From NCBI GenBank assembly GCA_049975245.1, contig JBNGDB010000006.1:1-64000 (forward strand): 64,000 bases of DNA, given 5' to 3'. Position numbers and translations under genes: made by a program. This document shows, piece after piece, positions 42,847 to 51,274 of this stretch (position 1 is its first letter; every line of letters begins with the position of its first letter). The notes under the pieces are model-generated. The model saw only the letters and a program-made list of their open reading frames with translations. It had not been told where the DNA came from and searched no databases. The DNA is from UBA117 sp049975245 (GTDB lineage Archaea > Methanobacteriota > Methanobacteria > Methanobacteriales > Methanobacteriaceae).

Positions 42847-43707
42847 TTATATAATTTCTTTAATTATTCCTACAATTTCCGAAGGCCGAGTAGCTACTTG
42901 AACTCCTGCTTCTTTTAATGCCTTCATCTTAGTCTCTGCAGTTCCTGCTTCTCCTTCTATTATTGCACCTGCATGACCCATCCTTTTTCCTGGTGGAGCA
43001 GTTATGCCTGCTATGTATGCTATTACTGGTTTGCTAATATTATCTGCAATATATTCAGCTGCCTTTTCTTCAGCATTACCTCCAATTTCACCGATCATAA
43101 CCATAACCTCAGTTTCATCATCATTTTCGAATCGGTATAGAACATCGGAAAAATCCATACCTACTACTGGGTCGCCGCCAATACCCAGACAGGTGCTTTG
43201 ACCCATACCTGCGTTAGTTATTTGGCTGGCAACTTCATAGGTTAAAGTTCCGCTTCTAGAGACAATACCAATATTTCCGGGGTTAAAGATGTGTGTAGGC
43301 ATTATTCCCAGTTTTCCTATTCCCGGCGTAATTATACCTGGAGTATTAGGACCTATTACCACTGAATTATTTCTGCGGGCAAATTCTACAATATCCATTG
43401 AATCTTGAACTGGAATGTGTTCAGTTATAATTACTACTAGATCAAGTTTTGTAATAGCTTCATAGGCCGCATCCTTGGCAAATGTTGCTGGAACAAATAT
43501 TATGGATGCATTAATATCCAGATCCTCTTTAGCTTCTTCTATAGTGTTGTATATGGAGATATCTTTAAATTTTTGGCCACCTTTACCAGGACTTGTCCCT
43601 GCAACAATATCAGTATTATATTTAAGCATTTGTTCTGTATGGAAAGATCCTTGCATTCCAGTTATGCCTTGAACTATACATTTGGTATTTTGGTCAAGAA
43701 GTATCAT
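42847..43707 (-). CDS. sucD: Succinate-CoA ligase alpha subunit
   Basis: The chosen product is 286 residues. It opens with the CoA-binding Rossmann part (TKCIVQGITGMQGSFHTEQML), has IGPNTPGIITPG near 117-128, IGIVSRSGTLTYEV near 146-159 and ends with the phospho-histidine region KRMGHAGAIIEGEAGTAETK. It interconverts succinyl-CoA and succinate in the incomplete reductive TCA pathway used by Methanobacteriales. The beta subunit gene is not in the window. The AGGTGG site favours ATG 43707 over GTG 43716. Confidence 0.96.
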   Translation of the reverse strand: MILLDQNTKCIVQGITGMQGSFHTEQMLKYNTDIVAGTSPGKGGQKFKDISIYNTIEEAKEDLDINASIIFVPATFAKDAAYEAITKLDLVVIITEHIPVQDSMDIVEFARRNNSVVIGPNTPGIITPGIGKLGIMPTHIFNPGNIGIVSRSGTLTYEVASQITNAGMGQSTCLGIGGDPVVGMDFSDVLYRFENDDETEVMVMIGEIGGNAEEKAAEYIADNISKPVIAYIAGITAPPGKRMGHAGAIIEGEAGTAETKMKALKEAGVQVATRPSEIVGIIKEII

Positions 43708-43838
43708 TATGCCCACCTTTATTATATATTGGTTATAATTTTTTTTTAAATCAATTAATCTAGTTATATAATAATTGTCTTTATTAATATTAGTTTAATG
43801 TTAGAAATAGTTAATCCTATTAATATTCATCTAAATTT

Positions 43839-44579
43839 TTATAAATTCAATATTCTGTTTCTCTGTTCTATCGGAACCGCCAGATCTATTACATTACCAT
43901 TCATATAAGCACTTACTGACATAATTACGCTGCCCGGGATAATATGGGAAGGAGAACCTCTTTTCACTAGATATACATTTTTATTACCCAGTGAAGCTCC
44001 AACCATTGCTCCTGCAACTACTCCCACACTTTCAATATTCTCTACCGTGGCCACCACCACTGGATCGTCAGTCATGTCTGAAACGTATCCAATTCCAGGA
44101 ATCTTTTTTATACCTTTAACCACGCTCCCCTGAACATCAGTTACATTATCCATTGAGCTGGCAGCTTGGATTGCTGATTCTGCAACTTTATTAACAAAAG
44201 ATTCACCACCATAAGTATCAAAAGCTATAATGATTGCATCTGGAAAAAAGTCCTGGTTTATTTTTGCCTCAACATATGAAATTCCTTCGCCTGCATTTTC
44301 GGGTTCTACCGAAACTCCGGAGATATCTCCCATGTCTTCGGCATTCTTTTCTAAAATATCCATAATCCCCTTATTAACTACTTCCAAATTATCATCATCA
44401 ACAAAAGCGCTTATAACTAAGTCGTCTCCAGTAATATTGGTTAATGCTGCACTATAAGCTCCTTTTTTCATTAATTGAGGAATATCGTTTTCTATATTTC
44501 TTATAAGATTAGGACTGCATGAAACATCGTTTATAGATATATCGGCACCTATGGAAGTTATTTTCAAATGATCACCCAT
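43839..44579 (-). CDS. Conserved-looking hypothetical protein, unknown function
   Basis: The 246-residue soluble protein has repeating alpha/beta elements and several Gly/Ser-rich loops (FDTYGGESFVNKVAESAI, VVAGAMVGASLGNKNVYLVKRGSPSHIIPGSVIM). I do not recognise the family. It lacks a signal peptide. It is upstream of sucD and hmgA on the same strand with a 131-base gap, so it may have its own promoter. A GGGTGAT sequence lies just inside the ATG, so a TTG start four codons later is possible. Function unknown. Confidence 0.7.
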   Translation of the reverse strand: MGDHLKITSIGADISINDVSCSPNLIRNIENDIPQLMKKGAYSAALTNITGDDLVISAFVDDDNLEVVNKGIMDILEKNAEDMGDISGVSVEPENAGEGISYVEAKINQDFFPDAIIIAFDTYGGESFVNKVAESAIQAASSMDNVTDVQGSVVKGIKKIPGIGYVSDMTDDPVVVATVENIESVGVVAGAMVGASLGNKNVYLVKRGSPSHIIPGSVIMSVSAYMNGNVIDLAVPIEQRNRILNL

Positions 44580-44897
44580 AAAATTGAACCCTAATATATA
44601 TAATATTTATTTGTTATTTTATTAGGATATTTTAAATTATATCTAATTGGTTAAATATTTTTTTTATTAACTCCCACTAAGAGGGGTATTAATTTAAAAT
44701 CATATTAAATAGATTAAGATAATTATTTATAAGATATCCAATAAATAAAATAAAACTTAATATGAGATTTATTCAATATTCGATTAAATTCAATTCTTTT
44801 TACATCGATATAACAGGTTGTTTATAATTTAAGTACAATGTAGAATGTTTAATATTAATATTCTAAATATTAAAAAATAATATACAGTTTAAGGCGT
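44580..44897. other. Divergent intergenic region without genes
   Basis: This 318-base A/T-rich gap separates the divergent hypothetical gene and aroD. I see TATA-like sequence on both strands near its ends and no coding frame, RNA gene or strong repeat. Confidence 0.6.
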
Positions 44898-45569
44898 GTG
44901 TTGGTATTGTTAAATAAAACCTCAATTTGTGTACCCATCACTGAATTAGATATAAATCAAATGGAAAAATCTGCCTTAAATGCCCTAGAAGTAGGCGCCG
45001 ATATGCTGGAGATTAGGATAGATTATATGAAAAATCCTGATCCAGAACGTGTGAAAAGATTGGTATACGACCTTGATATTCCCACAATAGTTACAAATAG
45101 AATTCAGAGCGAGGGTGGTTATTTTACCGGATCTGAGAAAGAAAGATCGGAAATTCTTATCAAAGCAGGTAAATACTCGGATTTTATAGATATTGAACTT
45201 CAAAGCAATCCTAAATATTTGGAAATGGTTATAAGTAGTGCTAACTCCACTATAATATCTTATCACAATTTCAAATTGACCCCTAAACTCGAGTTACTGC
45301 TGGGAATAGTCAATGAGGAAAAAAGATTAGGGGATATCGCTAAATTTGCAGTAATGCCTAGGAATGTTAATGATACATTAACTGTTTTAGAAGTGTTAAG
45401 TAAAGTTGAAAACACTATTGGTATAGCTATGGGAGATATAGGCAAATATACTAGGATAGTAGGTCCTATTTTAGGTGCCCCAATAACTTATGCCTCATTA
45501 AATAAAGGATCAGCACCTGGACAATTAGATATTGAATCCACTAAGATCCTATTGGAAAAGCTTTTGTAA
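44898..45569 (+). CDS. aroD: 3-dehydroquinate dehydratase, type I
   Basis: The 223-residue TIM-barrel enzyme converts 3-dehydroquinate to 3-dehydroshikimate in aromatic amino acid synthesis. Visible motifs are ADMLEIRIDYMK near 33-44, PTIVTNR near 62-68, SYHNFKLTP with the catalytic His near 120-128, and AKFAVMPRNVNDTL with the Schiff-base lysine near 150-163. The end PITYASLNKGSAPGQLDI is conserved. The GTG start follows AAGG closely; TTG 44901 is an alternative. aroE lies about 9 kb away. Confidence 0.95.
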   Translation: MLVLLNKTSICVPITELDINQMEKSALNALEVGADMLEIRIDYMKNPDPERVKRLVYDLDIPTIVTNRIQSEGGYFTGSEKERSEILIKAGKYSDFIDIELQSNPKYLEMVISSANSTIISYHNFKLTPKLELLLGIVNEEKRLGDIAKFAVMPRNVNDTLTVLEVLSKVENTIGIAMGDIGKYTRIVGPILGAPITYASLNKGSAPGQLDIESTKILLEKLL

Positions 45570-45629
45570 AAGAAAATTAAAATTTAAAAATCTAAATTTA
45601 AAAATATTATATATTTTGGTGGTGATTGA

Positions 45630-46262
45630 TTGAAATCAAATTATTGGATTATTATTGGAATAGCTGCAGTTTTTATAGTGGCAGCTAGTGCTGCATATTT
45701 ATATACGGGTATGGATAAGGTTGACATTACCATTGACACTAATGGAACTGTGGTTACAGTAGAAACTTCTGCTTCAATTTTTAATAATCCTCCGCCGGAA
45801 ATGACTACTGAAATAGAGGAATACGCAACTAATGCCATAAAGGATTATTCCACTACAGTAGGAAGTATACAAAATGATGTACAAGAAATTACTAAATCTT
45901 ATGGTTATAAAGAGTCTAAAGTAACAATTAAATCTCAATTTGGGGAGAATCAACTGCCTATGCCTGCTGTTGTTAATGGAAATTCAATGATCCCCACATT
46001 ACAAGATGGTCAACAGATAATTGTATTAAAAACTGATGATTACAAAGTAGGTGATATTGTAGTTGCAGTGCATCCAGAATATGATCTGATAGTTAAGAGA
46101 TTATCCAAAATAGAAGGTGATCGGGTATACTTAACCAGTGACAACAAGAATGTAGAGACAACCACTATATATCATGCCACTTACTACGAAGTTATAACAA
46201 AAACTCCATTAAATACTTGGCTTCCGAAAGAGAATGTTATAGGTGTTGTAAAGCAATATTAA
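45630..46262 (+). CDS. S26-type signal-peptidase-like protein
   Basis: The 210-residue protein has an N-terminal membrane anchor at about residues 5-24, an unfamiliar region of about 80 residues, and a C-terminal S24/S26 domain. The serine motif is VVNGNSMIPTLQDGQQI near 112-128 and the likely general-base lysine is in YDLIVKRLSKIEGDRVYL near 151-168. The Ser/Lys pair is of bacterial type rather than the Ser/His of ER-type signal peptidases. It could process exported proteins or regulate a membrane protein. The TTG start follows GGTGGTGAT. Confidence 0.85.
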   Translation: MKSNYWIIIGIAAVFIVAASAAYLYTGMDKVDITIDTNGTVVTVETSASIFNNPPPEMTTEIEEYATNAIKDYSTTVGSIQNDVQEITKSYGYKESKVTIKSQFGENQLPMPAVVNGNSMIPTLQDGQQIIVLKTDDYKVGDIVVAVHPEYDLIVKRLSKIEGDRVYLTSDNKNVETTTIYHATYYEVITKTPLNTWLPKENVIGVVKQY

Positions 46263-46471
46263 CACCACTATCTTTTTTTAAATATAATCTCTTTTTTTTA
46301 GAATTTTAATTTTATTAAACGATTATTTTTTTTATTTTTATTTATTTCAAGAATTATTTTATTTAAAAATTAATTATAGAAAAATTGTATTAGATATGCA
46401 ATGAAATTATCAGCAATTTTAAAATTAGAAATAATTTAAATTTATTAAAAAATTAAAAAGAAACTCAATAT

Positions 46472-47437
46472 TTAACTGAGTTCGGATAGGCGTTTTATTC
46501 TTTTAATCATATTAGGATGAGTTGATATAATTTCCATGATTTTGCTGGATAAACTTACCTTAGTTTCACTATATTTAAGTTTAGAGAGTTCGCTTTGACT
46601 TATAACTCCATCCATATCCATGTCCAGTTGCCTTAGGTCAGATATTTCATTTGATGCATCAGACACGTCATTAACAAAGAAGGCCTTTACTCCTTCTACT
46701 TCTTTTATCTCATCTTTATTTGCAGCTGCAGAACCATATACAAGTTTATAAAGGGCACTAGCTAATTTATGGGGAGGATTACCTAGTTCAACGCTTCCCT
46801 GATCAGCATAGTATTCCCGTACCCTGGATACAAATAAGACTAAAAGGTTTCCTATTATATATCCCGCAAGTGCAGCAATTCCAATAAGAGCTGCACCTCC
46901 TTCTCTATCTCTGCCACCTGAAAATAAAGTGCTTATAAATATGTAGTAACAAATTAAGGGAACCACACTTAAAAGGGTGATTACCATCATATCCATATGT
47001 TTAATGTGGGATATCTCATGACCTAAAACAGCTTTCAATTCACCTTCATCTAATAGGTTGATTATTCCACGGGTTACACATACTCTTCCATCTTTTTTTG
47101 ATTTTCCAAATGCAAAAGCATTTGGTATTCCAATTTCAGATATTCCAATCTTTGGTTTGGGAATTCCTGCATTATATGCTAATTCTTCAACCATTCTGTG
47201 TAAATTTGGCGCTTCTGCCTCGGACACATAACGGACCCTCATCAAAGATTCTACCATTACTGGACCTAATAAATATTGGACAATTACAATTACAACTGCA
47301 AATAATCCAAATGTTAATGGGCCTCCAAATCCAAAATAATAACTTATAGCTGCGATTAGCGCGTAAAGCAGACCAAACAATAGTACTGTGGCAAACCATA
47401 ATCGGAGTCTTAATTTCCAAATACTTGAACCGTTCAT
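46472..47437 (-). CDS. htpX: HtpX-family M48 membrane metalloprotease with inserted EF-hand
   Basis: The 321-residue protein has two N-terminal helices, the zinc motif HEISH near residue 140, two further helices and the downstream glutamate in VREYYADQGSVELG near 207-220, as in HtpX. It degrades misfolded membrane proteins. Near the C-terminus the loop D272-x-D274-x-D276-G-x-I-S-x-x-E283 is an exact 12-residue EF-hand calcium-binding loop, which is not part of the usual HtpX fold. Calcium control of the protease is a hypothesis. GAGGT precedes the ATG. Confidence 0.93.
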   Translation of the reverse strand: MNGSSIWKLRLRLWFATVLLFGLLYALIAAISYYFGFGGPLTFGLFAVVIVIVQYLLGPVMVESLMRVRYVSEAEAPNLHRMVEELAYNAGIPKPKIGISEIGIPNAFAFGKSKKDGRVCVTRGIINLLDEGELKAVLGHEISHIKHMDMMVITLLSVVPLICYYIFISTLFSGGRDREGGAALIGIAALAGYIIGNLLVLFVSRVREYYADQGSVELGNPPHKLASALYKLVYGSAAANKDEIKEVEGVKAFFVNDVSDASNEISDLRQLDMDMDGVISQSELSKLKYSETKVSLSSKIMEIISTHPNMIKRIKRLSELS

Positions 47438-47800
47438 TTAAACATCTACCTCTTTATTGTTCTGTATTTTGCATAATTAATCAAATTCATACTTCATTAA
47501 TTTAAATATAACTTTAATACATTAATTAAGATTAGTTTTTCCTAATAATCTTAAAGTTAATATTTGTAATTAAAATATTATATTTTAACTATAAATAATT
47601 TATCATTATACATTATGTTTAAATAAATCAAAGGTAAATAAAATAAGAATTATTTATATTGATTAAGATTATTTTAAATTCTTATAATTAAAAAAAGAAA
47701 GTTATTTAAATTAAAAAAATAAATAAAATGGTTAAATTGTTGAAAATTTAATAAAAAAAATTTAATATACTGGATTTATAATTTTTATGATGGAGGACCT
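47438..47800. other. A/T-rich intergenic region without genes
   Basis: This 363-base gap between divergent genes is low-complexity A/T sequence. I see only a GGAGGACC ribosome site at its right end and no coding or RNA feature. Confidence 0.6.
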
Positions 47801-48691
47801 ATGAAAAAAAATTGGATGTCAATGGAAACTTTTCTTATATTTTTACGAGGACTATTCATGGGTACTGCGGACATCATACCCGGAGTTTCTGGTGGAACCA
47901 TAGCATTAATTACCGGTATATACGAAAGATTGATACACGCCATTAGTAAAATCGATTTTAAATTCTTCCTGTTTCTGATTAAGGGCGATTTTAAAAGTTT
48001 TAAAAAAAATGCAATACAAGAAATAGATTTTGAATTATTTATTCCCTTACTGGCTGGTATAGGACTGGCTATTCTTACCATGTCCAAGGTCATATCATAT
48101 CTTTTAGCAAATTTTCCAGCCCCAACCTTTGCCTTCTTCTTTGGATTAATTTTATCCTCTGCCATATTTGTTTATGGTCACGTAGATGAACTAAATATCA
48201 AGAATATTTCATTTGTGATTATAGGATTCATATTTGCTGTTATTTTTGTGGGTTTAAACCCAATAGAAGCTAACCATTCGCTACCTATAATCTTCTTATC
48301 AGGAGCGGTAGCTATATGTGCCATGATACTACCGGGAATTTCAGGAGCTTTCATATTACTCCTTTTAAATCAATATGAATATATGATAAATGTTTTGAAC
48401 AATTTACAGTTACTGGAGATAATCACTTTTGGTGCAGGTGCATTGATCGGAATATTATCATTTTCTAGAATACTTGATTATCTACTTACAAACCATAAAT
48501 CAATTACCATGGCCTTCCTAGTTGGTTTGATGGTCGGAACATTAAGACTGCCCTATGAAAAAATTGTAGTAAGTATGGACTCAACATGGCCCATTTTAGC
48601 CGCGGGAATATTTGGTTTTGTACTAGTTTTTATATTGGAGAAAAAATTTGAAGGAGAAACAAATCCCGAACATAGATTATTTAAAAAATAA
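47801..48691 (+). CDS. DUF368 family polytopic membrane protein
   Basis: The 296-residue protein has about nine membrane helices. It has the family signature RGLFMGTADIIPGVSGGTIALITGIYERLI near residues 14-43 and a second similar repeat, CAMILPGISGAFILLLLNQYEYM near 172-194. The two inverted repeats are the DUF368 hallmark; members have been linked to polyprenyl-phosphate transport in bacteria. A role in recycling the lipid carrier for wall or glycan synthesis is inferred. GGAGGACC precedes the ATG. Confidence 0.92.
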   Translation: MKKNWMSMETFLIFLRGLFMGTADIIPGVSGGTIALITGIYERLIHAISKIDFKFFLFLIKGDFKSFKKNAIQEIDFELFIPLLAGIGLAILTMSKVISYLLANFPAPTFAFFFGLILSSAIFVYGHVDELNIKNISFVIIGFIFAVIFVGLNPIEANHSLPIIFLSGAVAICAMILPGISGAFILLLLNQYEYMINVLNNLQLLEIITFGAGALIGILSFSRILDYLLTNHKSITMAFLVGLMVGTLRLPYEKIVVSMDSTWPILAAGIFGFVLVFILEKKFEGETNPEHRLFKK

Positions 48692-48763
48692 TACGTACAT
48701 TAACAAAAAATAGGTAAAAGCCTAAAAAAATAGATGATTAATAAAAAAATTATGAATTCAGAT

Positions 48764-49333
48764 TTATTTTACCTTTGATAAATCTTTATAAGCACGGCTA
48801 AGACTATTTAAAACATGTTTTCTAATTTCAGGGTCTTTATCGTCTATAAAATCAACTAATGCATCAATGGCTGCCGATGGCCCTCCTATTTCGGCAAAGT
48901 TCCAGGAGTTCATAGCGATTAAATAATAAGCTTCTTCATCTATATTTTTAGCTTTCCAGCCAATATGCATCAATGATAGAGCTGCTTCCTTTCTAACTTG
49001 TTTATCCTCATCTTTTAAAGTATCAATTAAAGGCAGTATGGCTTCTTTATCCATTAACTTTCCTAAAGATCTGGCAGCGCTGGCCCTTACAACATTCTCT
49101 TCAAATTTTAAAGCACTAATTAAAGGGTCTAATGCCGGTTTTCCTATTTTGATTAGAGCTTTTTCAGTTTTATTTCTTATGCGTTGATTTTCATCATTTA
49201 ATAACTTAATTAATGAATCAACTGCTTTATCATTACCCATATTCCCTAAAGCTTCAACTGCTACTCTTCGAACACTAGAATCTTCATCTTCTAATTTTTT
49301 GACTATATAATCGACAATCTGTTCCTTCTCCAT
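48764..49333 (-). CDS. HEAT-repeat protein
   Basis: The 189-residue protein has five to six HEAT/PBS-lyase repeats of about 31 residues. Each has the pattern D-x-x-x-VR-x-x-A-x-x-L-G, as in EDSSVRRVAVEALGNMG and EENVVRASAARSLGKLM. No enzyme motif is present. It is probably a scaffold protein. GGAGGCAG precedes the ATG. It is convergent with the DUF368 gene and upstream of no obvious partner. Confidence 0.9.
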   Translation of the reverse strand: MEKEQIVDYIVKKLEDEDSSVRRVAVEALGNMGNDKAVDSLIKLLNDENQRIRNKTEKALIKIGKPALDPLISALKFEENVVRASAARSLGKLMDKEAILPLIDTLKDEDKQVRKEAALSLMHIGWKAKNIDEEAYYLIAMNSWNFAEIGGPSAAIDALVDFIDDKDPEIRKHVLNSLSRAYKDLSKVK

Positions 49334-49468
49334 AATCTGCCTCCATTATACTATATTAATAATAATTTTGAATTTAGAAACATATTAATCCTTCGATTAA
49401 TAATAATGAACAGTAAAATAAATATTAATTTTAATTAAAATTTCTCAATTGTTGAAAAAGTGAATTCA

Positions 49469-50404
49469 TTATTTATATTTAGTGAATATTCCCGGGTTAA
49501 AACCTTGCTTACGTATAAGTTCTGAATCATTAATATCTAATTTAGATTTTTGAGTGGGCGGTATAGGGCTTCCTTTATGAGCAAAAATAATGCCACTTTT
49601 TTTGTTAGCACCTAAAAATTTACCAGCATTACCATTTATGATTAAAGTACCAGAAATCATGTCAATACCAGTAAAATCGTCAGTGTTTCCATTGATAATA
49701 ACCAGACCACCATTTAATAATGCACCAGTATTTCTGCCTGCGTTTCCATTAATTCTTACCCTTCCTCTTCGCATGAGTATTCCTGTACTTAAATCCACAT
49801 TACCATTTAAAACTATGTCAGCTTCTTTATCTAATCTGGCGCCAACCGTGTCTTTAACTGTGCCGTCATTTATTAACAGCATATTATTTAAAAGCTGGCA
49901 TTTTATTAATTTTTCACCATTTAAACCATTAGAAATTATATCTGTTATTGATTTAAACTTTTTATATCCATTCTTATCAGATTCAACCTGTATTAAGTTA
50001 CCTATAGGTTCTTTAATTTCTCCTTTAACATATAATGAACCTTTAACCATGCTTATACCCATTCTAGTATCCACACTTCCATCCACTATAACATTGCCCA
50101 CGTTTACTTCTTCTCCACTTCCTCCAAAATATTTTAAATCAACACCCATACTGGAACATAATCTATGGCCTACATCTCCAATTATATTAACATCCCCACC
50201 AGTTTTGAGGTGTTCTACCACGTCATGAAAAGTGTATTCAGAATTTGGAATCTTCCAATCTGGTGATAATTTTTCCCCTTTATGCTGCCAGATGAAATTA
50301 TAAGTAAAATCGCATAAACAATCAACCGGCTCTTTAAGCTCAATAACAATTGTTTCACCGTTAGTAGAATTATCCTTGGGCTTTTTACCGAAAACTTTTA
50401 GCAT
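49469..50404 (-). CDS. FwdC/GXGXG beta-helix domain protein, stand-alone
   Basis: The 311-residue protein is built from repeats of about 19 residues in the GXGXG beta-helix pattern shared by formylmethanofuran dehydrogenase subunit C and glutamate synthase. Clear units in the second half include GILMRRGRVRINGNAGRNTG, ALLNGGLVIINGNTDDFTG and GTLIINGNAGKFLG. The N-terminal part is different from FwdC. No other Fwd or glutamate synthase gene is nearby. It is likely a structural or substrate-channel subunit of an unknown complex. AGGGGAA precedes the ATG. Confidence 0.85.
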   Translation of the reverse strand: MLKVFGKKPKDNSTNGETIVIELKEPVDCLCDFTYNFIWQHKGEKLSPDWKIPNSEYTFHDVVEHLKTGGDVNIIGDVGHRLCSSMGVDLKYFGGSGEEVNVGNVIVDGSVDTRMGISMVKGSLYVKGEIKEPIGNLIQVESDKNGYKKFKSITDIISNGLNGEKLIKCQLLNNMLLINDGTVKDTVGARLDKEADIVLNGNVDLSTGILMRRGRVRINGNAGRNTGALLNGGLVIINGNTDDFTGIDMISGTLIINGNAGKFLGANKKSGIIFAHKGSPIPPTQKSKLDINDSELIRKQGFNPGIFTKYK

Positions 50405-50507
50405 TTAATTTCCCCTTACACAATTATACCATCAAAATTTTTAACATAACTATTTTAATACTTCAATCTTTATTAGCCTATTGATTTAGATATTATAACG
50501 ATAATTT

Positions 50508-51212
50508 ATGCCAAAAGATGTATTGAAATATTTGAACAATATAAATGTAGACACCCGTTTTGTTAGCTTAGTAGACAATAAAGTTTATATTAACAATTTA
50601 AGGTTTTCAAAGTTTTCAAAACGAAAAGAAAAAGTATTTATAAATAGATTTCCAGATTTTAACGTGATAAGGTCCAAAATATTTCAAAAAATATATAGCC
50701 GTGCATCAAAACTCTTAGTGAAGAATATTAAACCACATCAAACAATATTCATTCTTAATGGCAATGGTCCATTAGATTTTGCTCTATATACTGTATTGGA
50801 ACCTTATCAAAGAAAATATGGTATTAAAATTGTTAAAGGCGATTCTATGCACGAAATTAATAATTTTCCGGTTGATTTGGTTGCTAAAACTTTAAATCTG
50901 GATGATGAAGTCGAGAATATATTAAATAATATTTTAAATGGAGAAAAAATTGATTTAATCAGTGCCCAAGAATGTTACTGGGAAGATATAACTAATGAAG
51001 AGGGAACTCATAAATCAATTAGATTAATATACCCTCTATTGAATGTGCCTACAAGCTGGATTTATTCCTGGTTAAATATAAAATCCGATAATGATAGTAA
51101 GGATGTTTTACCCCGATCTCTCCTTAATTTTTTAGAAGAACACGTACCAGATGTAAGGGAAAATATATATAAATCTGCATTATTTGTGATTGAAAATAGA
51201 ATAGAAAATTAA
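50508..51212 (+). CDS. Degenerate PP-loop (TtuA/Ncs6-like) protein
   Basis: The 234-residue protein resembles the core of tRNA-thiolating PP-loop ATPases. The block LNLDDEVENILNNILNGEKID at about 129-149 fits the HNxDDxxxTxLMNxLRGD motif, and the end SLLNFLEEHVPDVRENIYKSA fits the C-terminal helix of the family. The ATP-binding SGGxDS loop is replaced by LNGNGPLDFAL at 83-93 and the usual zinc cysteines are missing. It is therefore probably inactive as an ATPase or changed in function. The similarity was judged by eye. Confidence 0.6.
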   Translation: MPKDVLKYLNNINVDTRFVSLVDNKVYINNLRFSKFSKRKEKVFINRFPDFNVIRSKIFQKIYSRASKLLVKNIKPHQTIFILNGNGPLDFALYTVLEPYQRKYGIKIVKGDSMHEINNFPVDLVAKTLNLDDEVENILNNILNGEKIDLISAQECYWEDITNEEGTHKSIRLIYPLLNVPTSWIYSWLNIKSDNDSKDVLPRSLLNFLEEHVPDVRENIYKSALFVIENRIEN

Positions 51213-51274
51213 AATAAGAAAAATAGATAGAGTATATAATACAATTAATCAGCCGCCGTAAATTAATCTAAATG

